Shown here piece after piece: positions 8,467 through 16,807 of a DNA stretch of 64,000 nt (position 1 is the stretch's first letter; the number at the start of each line of letters is the position of its first letter). The notes beneath the pieces are model-generated. The model searched no databases. It was not told where the DNA came from and worked only from the letters and a program-made list of their open reading frames with translations. Origin of the DNA: G963666535 sp963666535 (lineage in GTDB: Bacteria > Bacillota > Clostridia > Oscillospirales > Oscillospiraceae); contig OY762913.1 in NCBI GenBank assembly GCA_963666535.1, positions 186,001 to 250,000 on the forward strand, in the 5' to 3' direction. The translations under genes and the position numbers were made by a program.

Positions 8467-8741
8467 GCGAACTTTTTAGCGTGCAGGGCTGGGCCATCGG
8501 CGCGTGCGTCGTCGTCCTGCTTTTGTCGGTAACGCTGCTCCGCCGCCCATTGGGCAAGCTTTTCCAGCTGCTGGGCCGCACGGCAGCCGGTCTTGTGGCG
8601 TTGCTGGTGCTGCAGCCCATCTCGGGCCTTATCGGTGTCACTTTGGGGATCAATCTCATCAACGCATTGATTTTAGGCGTTCTGGGTGCGCCCGGCTTTG
8701 CTCTTCTGCTGATGCTCAATTGGGTTTTATCCGATTGCTAA
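8463..8741 (+). CDS. bofA: BofA-like inhibitor of pro-sigma-K processing
   Basis: BofA is a small membrane protein that holds the SpoIVFB protease inactive in the outer forespore membrane, timing sigma-K activation. This 92-residue protein has three hydrophobic segments and the family motif around GVTLGINLINALILGVLGAPGF near the C-terminus. Its start overlaps the stop of the yaaL-like gene (ATGA), so the two are translationally coupled. A terminator follows 5 bp after the stop. The spoIVF genes are not in view. Confidence 0.85.
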   Translation: MSELFSVQGWAIGACVVVLLLSVTLLRRPLGKLFQLLGRTAAGLVALLVLQPISGLIGVTLGINLINALILGVLGAPGFALLLMLNWVLSDC

Positions 8742-8745
8742 AACC

Positions 8746-8780
8746 GCCCTGCGGGAACCTTTCCCCGCAGGGCTTTATTT
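8746..8780 (+). terminator. Rho-independent terminator after bofA
   Basis: A perfect 10-bp stem (GCCCTGCGGG with CCCGCAGGGC, 8-nt loop) is followed by TTTATTTTG. Confidence 0.88.
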
Positions 8781-8855
8781 TGTCCAAAAAATAAACTCTT
8801 CTCCAAAATCAGGTTAGTTTGTGAAAAACAAGACAGGGGAAGACCGATAAAACGG

Positions 8856-8884
8856 TTGAATTCTATGCCAAAAGACGCTACAAT
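8856..8884 (+). promoter_or_regulatory. Promoter of the formate dehydrogenase operon
   Basis: TTGAAT (8856-8861), a 17-nt spacer and TACAAT (8879-8884). It leaves a leader of about 90 nt before the TTG at 8978. No molybdenum-cofactor riboswitch pattern was recognised in this leader. Confidence 0.55.
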
Positions 8885-8977
8885 TAGTTATATTCTTTTT
8901 TATAATTGAAGTGTGGACTGCGTGAAACAAGCAAAACCGTCAACCCTTTGACTGTTTTTAATTTAGGAGGGACCATT

Positions 8978-9469
8978 TTGAAAGTGAACCAGACCGTCCC
9001 GTTTCAGGGAACCAAAGAGCAAAAAGCCGCTTTGCTGCAAGTAGTGGAGGAGCGGAAGCACGAGCCGGGCTCTCTGATGCCCATCCTGCAGCAGGCGCAG
9101 AGCATTTATGGCTATCTGCCGTTGGAAGTGCAGGAGATGGTCTCCCAAGCCACTGGCGAGCCTCTGGCCAAAATCTATGGCATTGCCACCTTTTACTCCA
9201 TGTTCAACCTTAGTCCAAAAGGAAAATACAGAATATCCGTGTGTCTTGGCACCGCTTGCTATGTCAAAGGCTCCGGCGATATTTTCGATCAGCTGAAGGC
9301 AAAGCTGGGAATCGAAGAAGGTTCATGTACGCCCGACGGGAAGTTTTCGCTGGACTGCTGCCGCTGTGTCGGCGCCTGCGGTCTGGCTCCCGTCATGCTG
9401 GTCAATGACGATGTATACGGCCGGATGACCGCAGAGCAGCTGGACGAAGTGCTGGCAAAGTACGAATGA
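8978..9469 (+). CDS. NuoE-like [2Fe-2S] subunit of NAD-linked formate dehydrogenase
   Basis: This is a 163-residue thioredoxin-like [2Fe-2S] subunit, homologous to complex I NuoE and hydrogenase HndA/HydC. The four cluster ligands are visible as CLGTAC and DCCRCVGAC, the normal Cx4C...Cx3C pattern. It passes electrons alongside the flavin subunit encoded 44 bp downstream. The start is the TTG at 8978 with TAGGAGGG 7-8 nt upstream; the frame is open to 8906 without a ribosome site. As first gene of a four-gene operon with fdhA and fdhD, it most likely belongs to a soluble NAD(P)-dependent, possibly electron-bifurcating, formate dehydrogenase. Confidence 0.9.
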   Translation: MKVNQTVPFQGTKEQKAALLQVVEERKHEPGSLMPILQQAQSIYGYLPLEVQEMVSQATGEPLAKIYGIATFYSMFNLSPKGKYRISVCLGTACYVKGSGDIFDQLKAKLGIEEGSCTPDGKFSLDCCRCVGACGLAPVMLVNDDVYGRMTAEQLDEVLAKYE

Positions 9470-9513
9470 TTCATTGCCAGCCAGCCTATGAGAAGAAACT
9501 TGGGAGGTAAGCT

Positions 9514-11403
9514 ATGAAATCTCTGAAAGAGATCAAAGCAATGCAGGTCAAGCTGCAGGATACTGTTGGCTGCCCGCCTGCAGATGCTAAGATAACGCGG
9601 GTGGTCGTGGGCATGGCCACCTGCGGCATGGCCAGCGGCGCGGGTCCTGTAATGGATGCACTGCGCAGCGCCGTGGAGGCGCTTGGTCTGAACAACATAG
9701 AACTGGTCAAAACCGGCTGCATCGGTCTTTGTCAGTACGAGCCGATCATTGAGGTTATGGCTCCCGGCCAGCCCAAGGTAACCTATGTTCAGATGACCCC
9801 GAAAAAGGCCGCCGAGGTCGCCGAAAAGCACCTGAAAGGCGGAAGTGCCCTGGGCAAATTCACCCTCACGGGAGTAGAGCAGCCCGCGCTGGCTGCGGCG
9901 GACGACGCACCTGTCACGTATCTGGAGGACACCGCGTTCTTCCGAAAGCAGGTTCGAATCGCCCTGCGCAACTGTGGCGTCATCAACCCGGAACGCATTG
10001 ACGAATACATAGCCCGAGGCGGCTATCAGGCGCTGGGCAAGGCCTTGACCGAAATGACACCGGACGGTGTGATTCAGGAGCTGCTGGACAGCGGCCTTCG
10101 GGGCCGCGGCGGGGCGGGTTTCCCCACCGGACTCAAATGGCGCTTCGCCTCTGGCGATCGCGGCAGTGTGCAAAAATATGTCTGCTGCAACGCGGACGAG
10201 GGCGATCCCGGCGCGTTCATGGATCGCTCCGTGCTGGAGGGCGACCCCCACGCTGTGCTTGAGGCCATGGCCATCGCCGGCTATGCCATTGGGGCAAGCC
10301 AGGGCTACATCTATGTTCGTGCGGAGTATCCGCTGGCCGTGGAACATCTGACCACCGCCATCGCGCAGGCCAGAACATACGGCCTGCTGGGTAAAAACAT
10401 TTACGGTACGAACTTTGATTTCGATTTGGAGCTTCGTTTGGGTGCGGGTGCTTTCGTCTGCGGGGAAGAAACGGCACTGATGACCTCAATTGAAGGGAAG
10501 CGGGGTGAGCCGCGCCCCCGTCCCCCCTTCCCCGCTGTCAAGGGGCTGTTCGGCAAGCCCACCATTCTCAACAATGTCGAGACCTATGCCAACATCGCCC
10601 AGATCATCAACAACGGCGCCGCCTGGTTCAGTTCCATGGGCACGGAAAAATCCAAGGGTACCAAGGTCTTTGCGCTGGGTGGAAAAATCAACCATACCGG
10701 TCTGTTGGAGATTCCCATGGGTACCACGCTGCGTGAGGTGATTGAGGAGATCGGCGGCGGCATCCCCGATGGCAAGCAGTTTAAGGCCGCCCAGACCGGC
10801 GGTCCCTCCGGCGGCTGCATCCCCGCCGAACATATGGATATTCCCATCGATTACGACAACCTCATTGCCATCGGCTCCATGATGGGCTCCGGCGGACTGA
10901 TCGTCATGGACGAGGACAACTGCATGGTGGATATCGCCAAATTTTTTCTCGGATTCACCGTGGACGAGTCCTGTGGCAAGTGTGCCCCCTGCCGGATCGG
11001 CACCAAGCGGATGCTGGAGCTTTTGGAGAAGATTTCCGACGGCCGCGGGACTGTGGAAGATTTGACGCGTCTGGAAAAGCTGGCCGCCGACATCAAAAAC
11101 AATGCGCTGTGCGGACTGGGCCAGACCGCACCCAATCCCGTTTTGTCCACCCTGCGTTACTTTAAAGAGGAATACCTCGCCCATGTAGTGAATCAAACAT
11201 GTCCGGCCGGGGTATGCAAAAAACTGCTTCGCTATTCCATCGACCCTGCCAGGTGTAAAGGCTGCACCCTCTGCGTCCGGAAGTGCCCCACGGGCGCTAT
11301 TACCGGAACGCTCAAGCAGCCACATGCCATTGATTCCGGGAAATGCATCCGGTGCGGTGCCTGTATGGCTGCCTGTAAATTCGGCGCAATTACGAAAGGT
11401 TAG
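9514..11403 (+). CDS. NuoF-like flavin/NADH-binding subunit (HydB/HylB type)
   Basis: The 629-residue diaphorase subunit carries, in order, an N-terminal thioredoxin-like [2Fe-2S] domain (C37 in ATCGMASGAG, later GCIGLCQYEP), the FMN/NADH core (GRGGAGFPTGLKW, CNADEGDPGAFMDR, GAGAFVCGEETAL), an SLBB-like region and the [4Fe-4S] motif SCGKCAPCRIGT. Two C-terminal ferredoxin clusters follow (CKGCTLCVRKCP, CIRCGACMAACK). This is the architecture of HydB/NfnB-like subunits of bifurcating hydrogenases and formate dehydrogenases. It would exchange electrons between NAD(H), ferredoxin and the catalytic subunit. Bifurcation itself is inference. Confidence 0.92.
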   Translation: MKSLKEIKAMQVKLQDTVGCPPADAKITRVVVGMATCGMASGAGPVMDALRSAVEALGLNNIELVKTGCIGLCQYEPIIEVMAPGQPKVTYVQMTPKKAAEVAEKHLKGGSALGKFTLTGVEQPALAAADDAPVTYLEDTAFFRKQVRIALRNCGVINPERIDEYIARGGYQALGKALTEMTPDGVIQELLDSGLRGRGGAGFPTGLKWRFASGDRGSVQKYVCCNADEGDPGAFMDRSVLEGDPHAVLEAMAIAGYAIGASQGYIYVRAEYPLAVEHLTTAIAQARTYGLLGKNIYGTNFDFDLELRLGAGAFVCGEETALMTSIEGKRGEPRPRPPFPAVKGLFGKPTILNNVETYANIAQIINNGAAWFSSMGTEKSKGTKVFALGGKINHTGLLEIPMGTTLREVIEEIGGGIPDGKQFKAAQTGGPSGGCIPAEHMDIPIDYDNLIAIGSMMGSGGLIVMDEDNCMVDIAKFFLGFTVDESCGKCAPCRIGTKRMLELLEKISDGRGTVEDLTRLEKLAADIKNNALCGLGQTAPNPVLSTLRYFKEEYLAHVVNQTCPAGVCKKLLRYSIDPARCKGCTLCVRKCPTGAITGTLKQPHAIDSGKCIRCGACMAACKFGAITKG

Positions 11404-11414
11404 GGGTGACGGAA

Positions 11415-14117
11415 ATGGAAAACAAGAAGCTCATTCACGCCACCATCAACGGCGTTTCCGTCTCCGTGCCAGACGGCTTTACCATCCTGCAGGCCGCCCA
11501 GCAAAACGGCATCACCATCCCCACGCTCTGTTATTTGAAGGAGCTGGTCCCCGAGGGTTCCTGCCGGATGTGCATGGTGGAGATCGAGGGCGCTCCCAAA
11601 CTGGTCACCGCCTGCTCCTTTCCCATTGCCGAGGGAAATGTGATCCACACGGAAAGTGAAAGCGTGGTGGAAGCTCGCCGTTCCATCCTGGATCTGATGC
11701 TCTCCAACCACCACACCGATTGCTTCTCTTGCGGTAAGAACGGCGAATGCAAGTTGCAGCAATACTGCTTTGATTACGGCATCGAAAAAACCAGTTACGA
11801 GGGCGAAATGGTGGAAGATCTTGTGGACGATACCAACGAGTTCTTCACCTATAACCCCAATCTGTGCATTCTTTGTCACCGCTGCGTCAATACCTGCCAA
11901 AAAATCGTGGGCCGTGGCTCGATTGATACCACCGAGCGCGGCTTCCGTTCCATCATCAGTCCCGCCTTCGGCATGGACTGGCGGGAGAGTAACTGCGAGT
12001 CCTGCGGCAACTGTGTCCAGGCCTGCCCCACCGGCGCGCTGAGCATGAAGCGGCGGAAGGAATACCGGGTGTGGGACGTCAGAAAGGTCCGTACCACTTG
12101 CCCCCACTGCGCCACCGGCTGTCAACTGGACCTTGTGGTGAAGGGCAACAAGATTGTAGACGTGATCGGAGCCGACGGCCCCTCGAACCACGGTCTGCTG
12201 TGCGTCAAGGGTCGCTCCGGTTCCTTCGATTTCGTCCACTCCCCGGAGCGCTTGCAAACGCCCCTGATTAAAGATCGCGAAACCGGAGAATTCCACGCCG
12301 CAAGCTGGGAGGAAGCACTGGATTTGGTGGCCTCCAAATTTATGGAACTGAAGAAAAAGCACGGCCCCAACTCTCTGGCGGGCTTTGCCTGCTCCCGCTC
12401 CCCCAACGAGGATGTCTATATGGTGCAAAAAATGGTTCGCGCCTGCTTTGGCACCAACAACACGGATAACTGCGCGCGTGTCTGCCATTCCGCCTCGGTA
12501 GCCGGACTTGCCATGACCCTTGGCTCCGGCGCCATGACAAACCCCATCGCCGACATCACGAATGACGTAGATGTGATCCTGCTGGTTGGCTCTAATCCCG
12601 AGGAGGCCCACCCCGTAGTGGGGATGCAGATCCGGCAAGCCATCGCCCGCGGTACCAAGCTCATTGTTGCCGACCCCCGCACTATCGGCTTTGCCCAGCA
12701 CGCCGAACTTCATCTCAAATTGAAGCCCGGCACCAACGTCGCCTTTGCCAACGGCATGATGCATGTCATTCTGGCTGAGGGGCTGGCAGACGAATCCTTT
12801 ATTCAGGAACGCACCGAGGGCTTTGACAAGCTCCGCGACATTGTAAAAAACTACACCCCTGAAAAGGTAGCCGAGATTTGCCATATCGATGCCGATGACC
12901 TGCGCCGCGCCGCCCGTCTGTATGCCAAAGCGGAGAAAGCGCCCATTGTCTACTGCCTGGGTGTCACTGAGCATTCCACCGGCACAGAAGGCGTCATGTC
13001 CCTGTCAAACCTCGCCATGATGGTGGGCAAACTGGGCCGCTCCGGCTGCGGCATCAACCCCCTGCGCGGTCAGAACAATGTTCAGGGCGCCTGCGACATG
13101 GGCGCGCTGCCCGGTGATTTCCCCGGTTACCAGAAGGTCACCGCGCCCGGCGTGGTGGAAAAATTTGAAAAGGCCTGGGGCGTTCCCCTCAGCCATGAGC
13201 CCGGCCTTCACGCCACCGACGTATTCCCCGCCATCCTTGCGGGCAAGGTGAAGGGACTTTATATTTACGGCGAGGACCCCGTCGTCACCGACCCAGATAC
13301 CCACCACATCATCACGGCGCTGAAAGGCTTGGACTTTTTCGTGATTGAAGAACTGTTCCTGACGGAAACCGCCCGATATGCCGACGTCATCCTGCCCGGC
13401 CGCAGCTACGCGGAGAAGGAGGGCACCTTCACCAATACCGAGCGCCGCGTCCAGCGTGTGCGCAAGGCGGTGGAGATCCCCGGTGACACGCGCCTGGATA
13501 CCGATATCATCATCGATCTGATGAACCGCATGGGATATCCCCAGCCTCATATGACGGCGGCGGAAATTATGGACGAAATCGCCGCACTCACCCCCAGTTT
13601 CGGCGGCATCAGCCACGCCCGTCTGGACGCGGGCGCAGGTCTGCAATGGCCCTGCACAGATAAAAAGCACCCCGGCACGCCCATCATGCATGTGGGCAAA
13701 TTCAGCCGTGGTCTGGGCTGGTTCTACCCCGGGGAATATACGCCCTCTGCCGAGCTGCCCGACCAGGATTACCCCACCATCCTGATGACAGGCCGCATTC
13801 TGTATCATTACACCACCCGGGCCATGACCGGCAAGACCAAGGGGCTTATGAAAATTGAAGGAAAATCCTTTGTCGAGCTCAATGAGCAGGATGCCGCAAA
13901 ACAAAACATTGCAACGGGTGACAAGGTCAGGCTTTTCTCCCGCCGCGGCGAAATCGAATCCACCGCCCGTGTCAGTGACAAGTGCTCTCCCGGCGAATGC
14001 TGGATGCCCTTCCACTTCCCGGATGGCAATTGCAACTGGCTGACCAATGCGGCACTGGATCAATATGCCCGCATCCCGGAATATAAGGTGTGCGCCATTA
14101 GAATTGAAAAGGCTTAG
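11415..14117 (+). CDS. fdhA: Formate dehydrogenase catalytic subunit (Mo/W, Cys variant)
   Basis: The protein oxidises formate or reduces CO2. The N-terminal 210 residues mirror NuoG/HydA: a [2Fe-2S] domain (C39, C50, C53, C67), a His-Cys3 [4Fe-4S] site (HHTDCFSCGKNGEC) and two ferredoxin clusters (CILCHRCVNTC, CESCGNCVQAC). A [4Fe-4S] at CPHCATGC and the molybdopterin domains follow. The metal ligand in ARVCHSASVAGL is C357, encoded TGC at 12483-12485, where many homologues use selenocysteine; H358 is kept. Length 900 fits FdhA of acetogens. ATG 11415 is preferred for its AGGGG site; GTG 11406 is an alternative. Confidence 0.93.
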   Translation: MENKKLIHATINGVSVSVPDGFTILQAAQQNGITIPTLCYLKELVPEGSCRMCMVEIEGAPKLVTACSFPIAEGNVIHTESESVVEARRSILDLMLSNHHTDCFSCGKNGECKLQQYCFDYGIEKTSYEGEMVEDLVDDTNEFFTYNPNLCILCHRCVNTCQKIVGRGSIDTTERGFRSIISPAFGMDWRESNCESCGNCVQACPTGALSMKRRKEYRVWDVRKVRTTCPHCATGCQLDLVVKGNKIVDVIGADGPSNHGLLCVKGRSGSFDFVHSPERLQTPLIKDRETGEFHAASWEEALDLVASKFMELKKKHGPNSLAGFACSRSPNEDVYMVQKMVRACFGTNNTDNCARVCHSASVAGLAMTLGSGAMTNPIADITNDVDVILLVGSNPEEAHPVVGMQIRQAIARGTKLIVADPRTIGFAQHAELHLKLKPGTNVAFANGMMHVILAEGLADESFIQERTEGFDKLRDIVKNYTPEKVAEICHIDADDLRRAARLYAKAEKAPIVYCLGVTEHSTGTEGVMSLSNLAMMVGKLGRSGCGINPLRGQNNVQGACDMGALPGDFPGYQKVTAPGVVEKFEKAWGVPLSHEPGLHATDVFPAILAGKVKGLYIYGEDPVVTDPDTHHIITALKGLDFFVIEELFLTETARYADVILPGRSYAEKEGTFTNTERRVQRVRKAVEIPGDTRLDTDIIIDLMNRMGYPQPHMTAAEIMDEIAALTPSFGGISHARLDAGAGLQWPCTDKKHPGTPIMHVGKFSRGLGWFYPGEYTPSAELPDQDYPTILMTGRILYHYTTRAMTGKTKGLMKIEGKSFVELNEQDAAKQNIATGDKVRLFSRRGEIESTARVSDKCSPGECWMPFHFPDGNCNWLTNAALDQYARIPEYKVCAIRIEKA

Positions 14118-14136
14118 CCTGAAAGAGGGGATGCCC

Positions 14137-14925
14137 ATGAAGCCCACCAAAACTGTCCAGCTGGTTCGCTTTGACGGCGCCACCCCGCTTTGTGGAACCG
14201 ACGAGATACTGCGGGAATATCGTCTTTGCGTATGCCTGAACGGCAGGGAGCTGGTCACGCTCCTCTGCACACAGTCCGACGCACAGGCCCTTGCGCTGGG
14301 TTTTCTGTGGGCCAACGGTCTCATCCACGCGCTCTCCGACATCGCCTCTGCAGCGCTTCAGGGCAGCCGCATGGAGATTATGCTGCGTCCCGGCCTAGTG
14401 CCCGGGGACGTAGCACTCGTCAATGATAACGGAAACATCCTGCCTGGCGCGGACAGCGCGCCAGGCAGGATGCCCCCGCTTAAGCCCATTCCTGTGGACC
14501 TTGCTCAGGTTCTTGCCAACTCTGACTATCTGCTGCACAGATCCGAGCTGTTCCGTCAAACGGGCAATGTCCACTGTGTCCTGCTGTGCTATGGAACCAG
14601 TGCTTTCTGCGGCGAGGATTTGGGCCGTTACAACGCACTGTATAAAGCCGTAGGTCTGGCCCTGCAAGCGGGCGTATCGCTTTCAGAATGCGTCGTTTAT
14701 ACCAGCGGCCGCATTCCCAGCAGCATGGTAGAGCGTATTATCTGCTGCGGCATCCCTGTGGTCGTCTCCCGCTCTGCTCCCACTGACGTAGCGCTGGAGA
14801 TCGCCAAGGAGCGCGGACTGGCTGTCATCGGCTTCGCCAGGGGCGGACGGCTGAACGTTTATCTTGCCGCGCCCCATCAAATTTCCCTGCCCGACGGGAC
14901 GTTTTTGGACATGCCTCCGGCATAA
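14137..14925 (+). CDS. fdhD: FdhD-like formate dehydrogenase accessory protein, Cys loop missing
   Basis: FdhD moves sulfur to the molybdenum cofactor of formate dehydrogenase. Family features are clear in the C-terminal half: HCVLLCYGTSAFCGEDLGRY, the GIPVVVSRSAPTDVALEIA stretch and IGFARGGRLNVY. The mobile CxxC loop (CGICG in typical members), where sulfur is carried in E. coli, is not present; the equivalent stretch reads DNGNILPGADSAPGRMPP and coincides with a 16-bp perfect inverted repeat in the DNA. Placement 19 bp after fdhA supports the role. Start ATG 14137 has GAGGGG 6 nt upstream; ATG 14131 is possible. It may be a divergent or impaired version. Confidence 0.85.
   Translation: MKPTKTVQLVRFDGATPLCGTDEILREYRLCVCLNGRELVTLLCTQSDAQALALGFLWANGLIHALSDIASAALQGSRMEIMLRPGLVPGDVALVNDNGNILPGADSAPGRMPPLKPIPVDLAQVLANSDYLLHRSELFRQTGNVHCVLLCYGTSAFCGEDLGRYNALYKAVGLALQAGVSLSECVVYTSGRIPSSMVERIICCGIPVVVSRSAPTDVALEIAKERGLAVIGFARGGRLNVYLAAPHQISLPDGTFLDMPPA
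14436..14472. repeat. 16-bp perfect inverted repeat inside fdhD
   Basis: CATCCTGCCTGGCGCG (14436-14451), loop GACAG, then its exact complement (14457-14472). It lies within the coding sequence exactly where the catalytic Cys loop of FdhD is expected. It has no T-run, so it is not an ordinary terminator. Confidence 0.8.
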
Positions 14926-14949
14926 ATATGTCGCCTGCAAAATTACCCC

Positions 14950-14978
14950 TTGACATACGCCAAAAAACATGGTATTCT
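14950..14978 (+). promoter_or_regulatory. Promoter of the tRNA-Leu/tRNA-fMet pair
   Basis: TTGACA (14950-14955), a 17-nt spacer and TATTCT (14973-14978), about 50 nt before the first tRNA. Confidence 0.7.
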
Positions 14979-15033
14979 ACTAAGGCATTAAAAATGCAGG
15001 AGACGTTGGCACGCGGGCGCCTTGTCCGCCTTT

Positions 15034-15120
15034 GCCGGAGTGGCGGAATTGGCAGACGCCCGGGACTTAAAATCCCGTGGGAGTAATCCCGTGCCGGTTC
15101 GATCCCGGTCTCCGGCACCA
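15034..15120 (+). tRNA. tRNA-Leu (anticodon UAA)
   Basis: This is an 87-nt class II tRNA with a long variable arm. The acceptor GCCGGAG pairs with CTCCGGC, the discriminator is A and CCA is encoded. The anticodon loop CTTAAAA reads UUA codons. It may be the tRNA sensed by the Leu-type T-box upstream of ilvB. Confidence 0.96.
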
Positions 15121-15124
15121 ATAT

Positions 15125-15200
<76 letters not shown>

Positions 15201-15201
15201 T

Positions 15202-15238
15202 AAAAAACCTTAGAGCCGCCATGGTTCTAAGGTTTTTT
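15202..15238 (+). terminator. Terminator of the tRNA-Leu/fMet unit
   Basis: AAAAAACCTTAGAGCC pairs with GGTTCTAAGGTTTTTT (one G-U pair) around a 5-nt loop, directly after the tRNA CCA end. Confidence 0.88.
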
Positions 15239-15391
15239 CCAAAGTACTTTTCCCCACAAATCAAAGAAGCACCCTTCCCAGATAGGCAGGCGCTTTGGTT
15301 TGTATCGATTCGTCAACAACGCGGGATACGGCTGGGCAAACCGGCTTCCGCTGTGGACCAGGCAGCCGCGTTTTCACTCTGTCACAGCAAA

Positions 15392-15421
15392 GGGGACGGT
15401 CAACTGCAATAGACCGTCCCC
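15392..15421. terminator. Inverted repeat in the gap before the minus-strand stalk-domain gene
   Basis: GGGGACGGTC (15392-15401) pairs with GACCGTCCCC (15412-15421). It has T-rich sequence on the plus side and a short T-run on the minus side. It may end the minus-strand gene that stops at 15470. The rest of 15239-15469 shows no gene. Confidence 0.45.
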
Positions 15422-15469
15422 CAAAATTATGTTTTTTTAAAAGTAAGCATTTAACCGGGCATTGATCAC

Positions 15470-16423
15470 TTAGCTTTCGGGTGAAACTACAGAATTGCCT
15501 GTCGTAGTATCAGAAGACACCGCATCCGACACAGTGCTATCATCGCCGCTTTCAATCACAATCTCTTCACTTTCACTATCCCAGGTAACTTCAAAATTGA
15601 GCGCTTCGGCAATAAAGCGTAACGGAATATACGTTCTTCCGCAGGTGAACTCTGCCGGCACACCGATTTCAGCCGGGGTTCCGTTTACCAGAACAGCAGT
15701 GCCGCTTGCTTTGATTTCGATCACCTTGTCATCCTTTGTAATCGTTACGGTTTTGGTGTCCGCATCCCATGCCAGATGAGCACCCAAACCCTGTACAATG
15801 GCGCGAATTGGGACCAAAGTAGTGCCGCCCTTCACATATGGCGGGGCATCAAATTTAATGAGATTGTTGTTCATCGTTACGCTGCCTAACTGCAAAACAG
15901 ATGCATCTTTGTACATTTGAGCGATCAAATCGGCAACGCTTTCAAATTGAGCAAGCTCCTCGTCGGAATACATGGTTTTGGCCAACATATACCGCTGGTT
16001 GATGGTCTGCTTGAATTGGGCCTGCAATTCTGCTATCTGCGTTTTCAGAGCATCTAGTTTTACCTGAAGTTCTGCTGCCCCGGCAGTATCACCCGTCTTA
16101 ATCAGTGTTTCATATTCCGCCTCCAGCTTCTCTTTCTGCTGGGTTAACGTGCTTTTTTGCTGTTGCAGTTGCTTCTTTTGTTCCGTGATCTCGTCTTTCA
16201 ATCGTTTCTGCACATTTCCTTCGTTCTTTCCGTTGCTGGTGGACGTATCTTCCGCATCGGCGGTAGCATCTGCCGCTTCTTCGGTCCCCGTTGCCGGTGT
16301 AGTCGTCGTTGTTTGGGTTCCCTTTTGGCTGTATTTCCCTGTGTTTCCGGATGCTGCAGCGGGTACCACTGTTACGGAGAATACCAGTGCCAGCGTTAAA
16401 ACCAGCGCAATTGTCTTCTTCAT
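15470..16423 (-). CDS. Secreted stalk-domain (copper amine oxidase N-terminal-like) protein under c-di-GMP control
   Basis: The 317-residue protein has a signal peptide ending near AAASG, a Thr-rich linker, a Gln/Lys/Glu coiled coil (about 75-140) and a C-terminal stalk domain. That domain has the repeated pattern TTLVPIRAIVQGLGA and RTYIPLRFIAEALNF, usual in copper amine oxidase N-terminal-like domains of clostridial cell-surface proteins. No enzyme activity is implied. The ATG at 16423 follows GGAAGG. The leader is a c-di-GMP-I riboswitch with its own terminator, and the divergent gene is a diguanylate cyclase, so surface attachment or a biofilm-related role is a fair inference. Confidence 0.85.
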   Translation of the reverse strand: MKKTIALVLTLALVFSVTVVPAAASGNTGKYSQKGTQTTTTTPATGTEEAADATADAEDTSTSNGKNEGNVQKRLKDEITEQKKQLQQQKSTLTQQKEKLEAEYETLIKTGDTAGAAELQVKLDALKTQIAELQAQFKQTINQRYMLAKTMYSDEELAQFESVADLIAQMYKDASVLQLGSVTMNNNLIKFDAPPYVKGGTTLVPIRAIVQGLGAHLAWDADTKTVTITKDDKVIEIKASGTAVLVNGTPAEIGVPAEFTCGRTYIPLRFIAEALNFEVTWDSESEEIVIESGDDSTVSDAVSSDTTTGNSVVSPES

Positions 16424-16445
16424 GTTCCAGCCTTCCTTTCTAAAT

Positions 16446-16477
16446 GCAAAAACTGTGCGCCAAAAAAGGCGCACAGT
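16446..16477 (-). terminator. Riboswitch expression-platform terminator
   Basis: On the minus strand a perfect 10-bp stem (ACTGTGCGCC/GGCGCACAGT with a six-T loop) is followed by TTTTTGC. It lies between the c-di-GMP aptamer and the gene start at 16423, so ligand binding probably decides read-through. Confidence 0.85.
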
Positions 16478-16490
16478 GATAGATTCTGCG

Positions 16491-16585
16491 TCCTCTTCGG
16501 CAACCCGGCTGTCCTAGCATGATGCCTTAGACCCGTGGCTTTGCGTCCCTGGCTTTCGCCAAGTTTGCTATTATCGGAGATAGTT
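16491..16585 (-). promoter_or_regulatory. Cyclic di-GMP-I (GEMM-I) riboswitch aptamer
   Basis: Reading the minus strand, the conserved GEMM-I elements appear in order: GCAAAC, then a GAAA-capped P2 stem (CTTGGCGAAAGCCAG), GGGACGCAAAGCC, a CGGGTCTAAGG segment and the closing GGGTTGCCG. This matches the known aptamer (Vc2-type) closely, including the GGACGCAAAGCC core that contacts c-di-GMP. A consensus promoter lies just upstream and a terminator hairpin just downstream. Exact ends are approximate. Confidence 0.92.
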
Positions 16586-16594
16586 CTGATGCTC

Positions 16595-16623
16595 ATTATA
16601 TTTTAAATGGATGTGCGTGTCAA
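16595..16623 (-). promoter_or_regulatory. Consensus promoter of the c-di-GMP riboswitch transcript
   Basis: TTGACA (16623-16618), exactly 17 nt, TATAAT (16600-16595) on the minus strand. The start point would lie just before the aptamer. Confidence 0.85.
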
Positions 16624-16807
16624 CGTTTTTCATCAAAATTTGCGACTGGTGTTATTCCGTTATGCGGCTCGGCTATCATGACCCCCTCACCTAGATTTCC
16701 TGCCGCAAACGTTCCAGACACATAAGGTAAGGTATGGGTCTTTGGATTCCTTCTTGGTTAGCTGTGTTTAACAATCACTGATTTTCAATTTTTTGGGGGG
16801 GTCGAAT

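Noticed and set aside
8885..8977. Possible molybdenum-cofactor or other riboswitch before the FDH operon
   Set aside because: The leader is under 95 nt and shows none of the conserved elements known to me.
12483..12485. Selenocysteine codon in fdhA
   Set aside because: The codon is TGC (Cys), not TGA, and the frame is open throughout.
9289..14342. Long open frames on the minus strand opposite the FDH operon (up to 524 codons)
   Set aside because: They mirror the G+C-biased codons of nuoF/fdhA, contain no recognisable domain and lack ribosome sites; the plus-strand products are clear enzymes.
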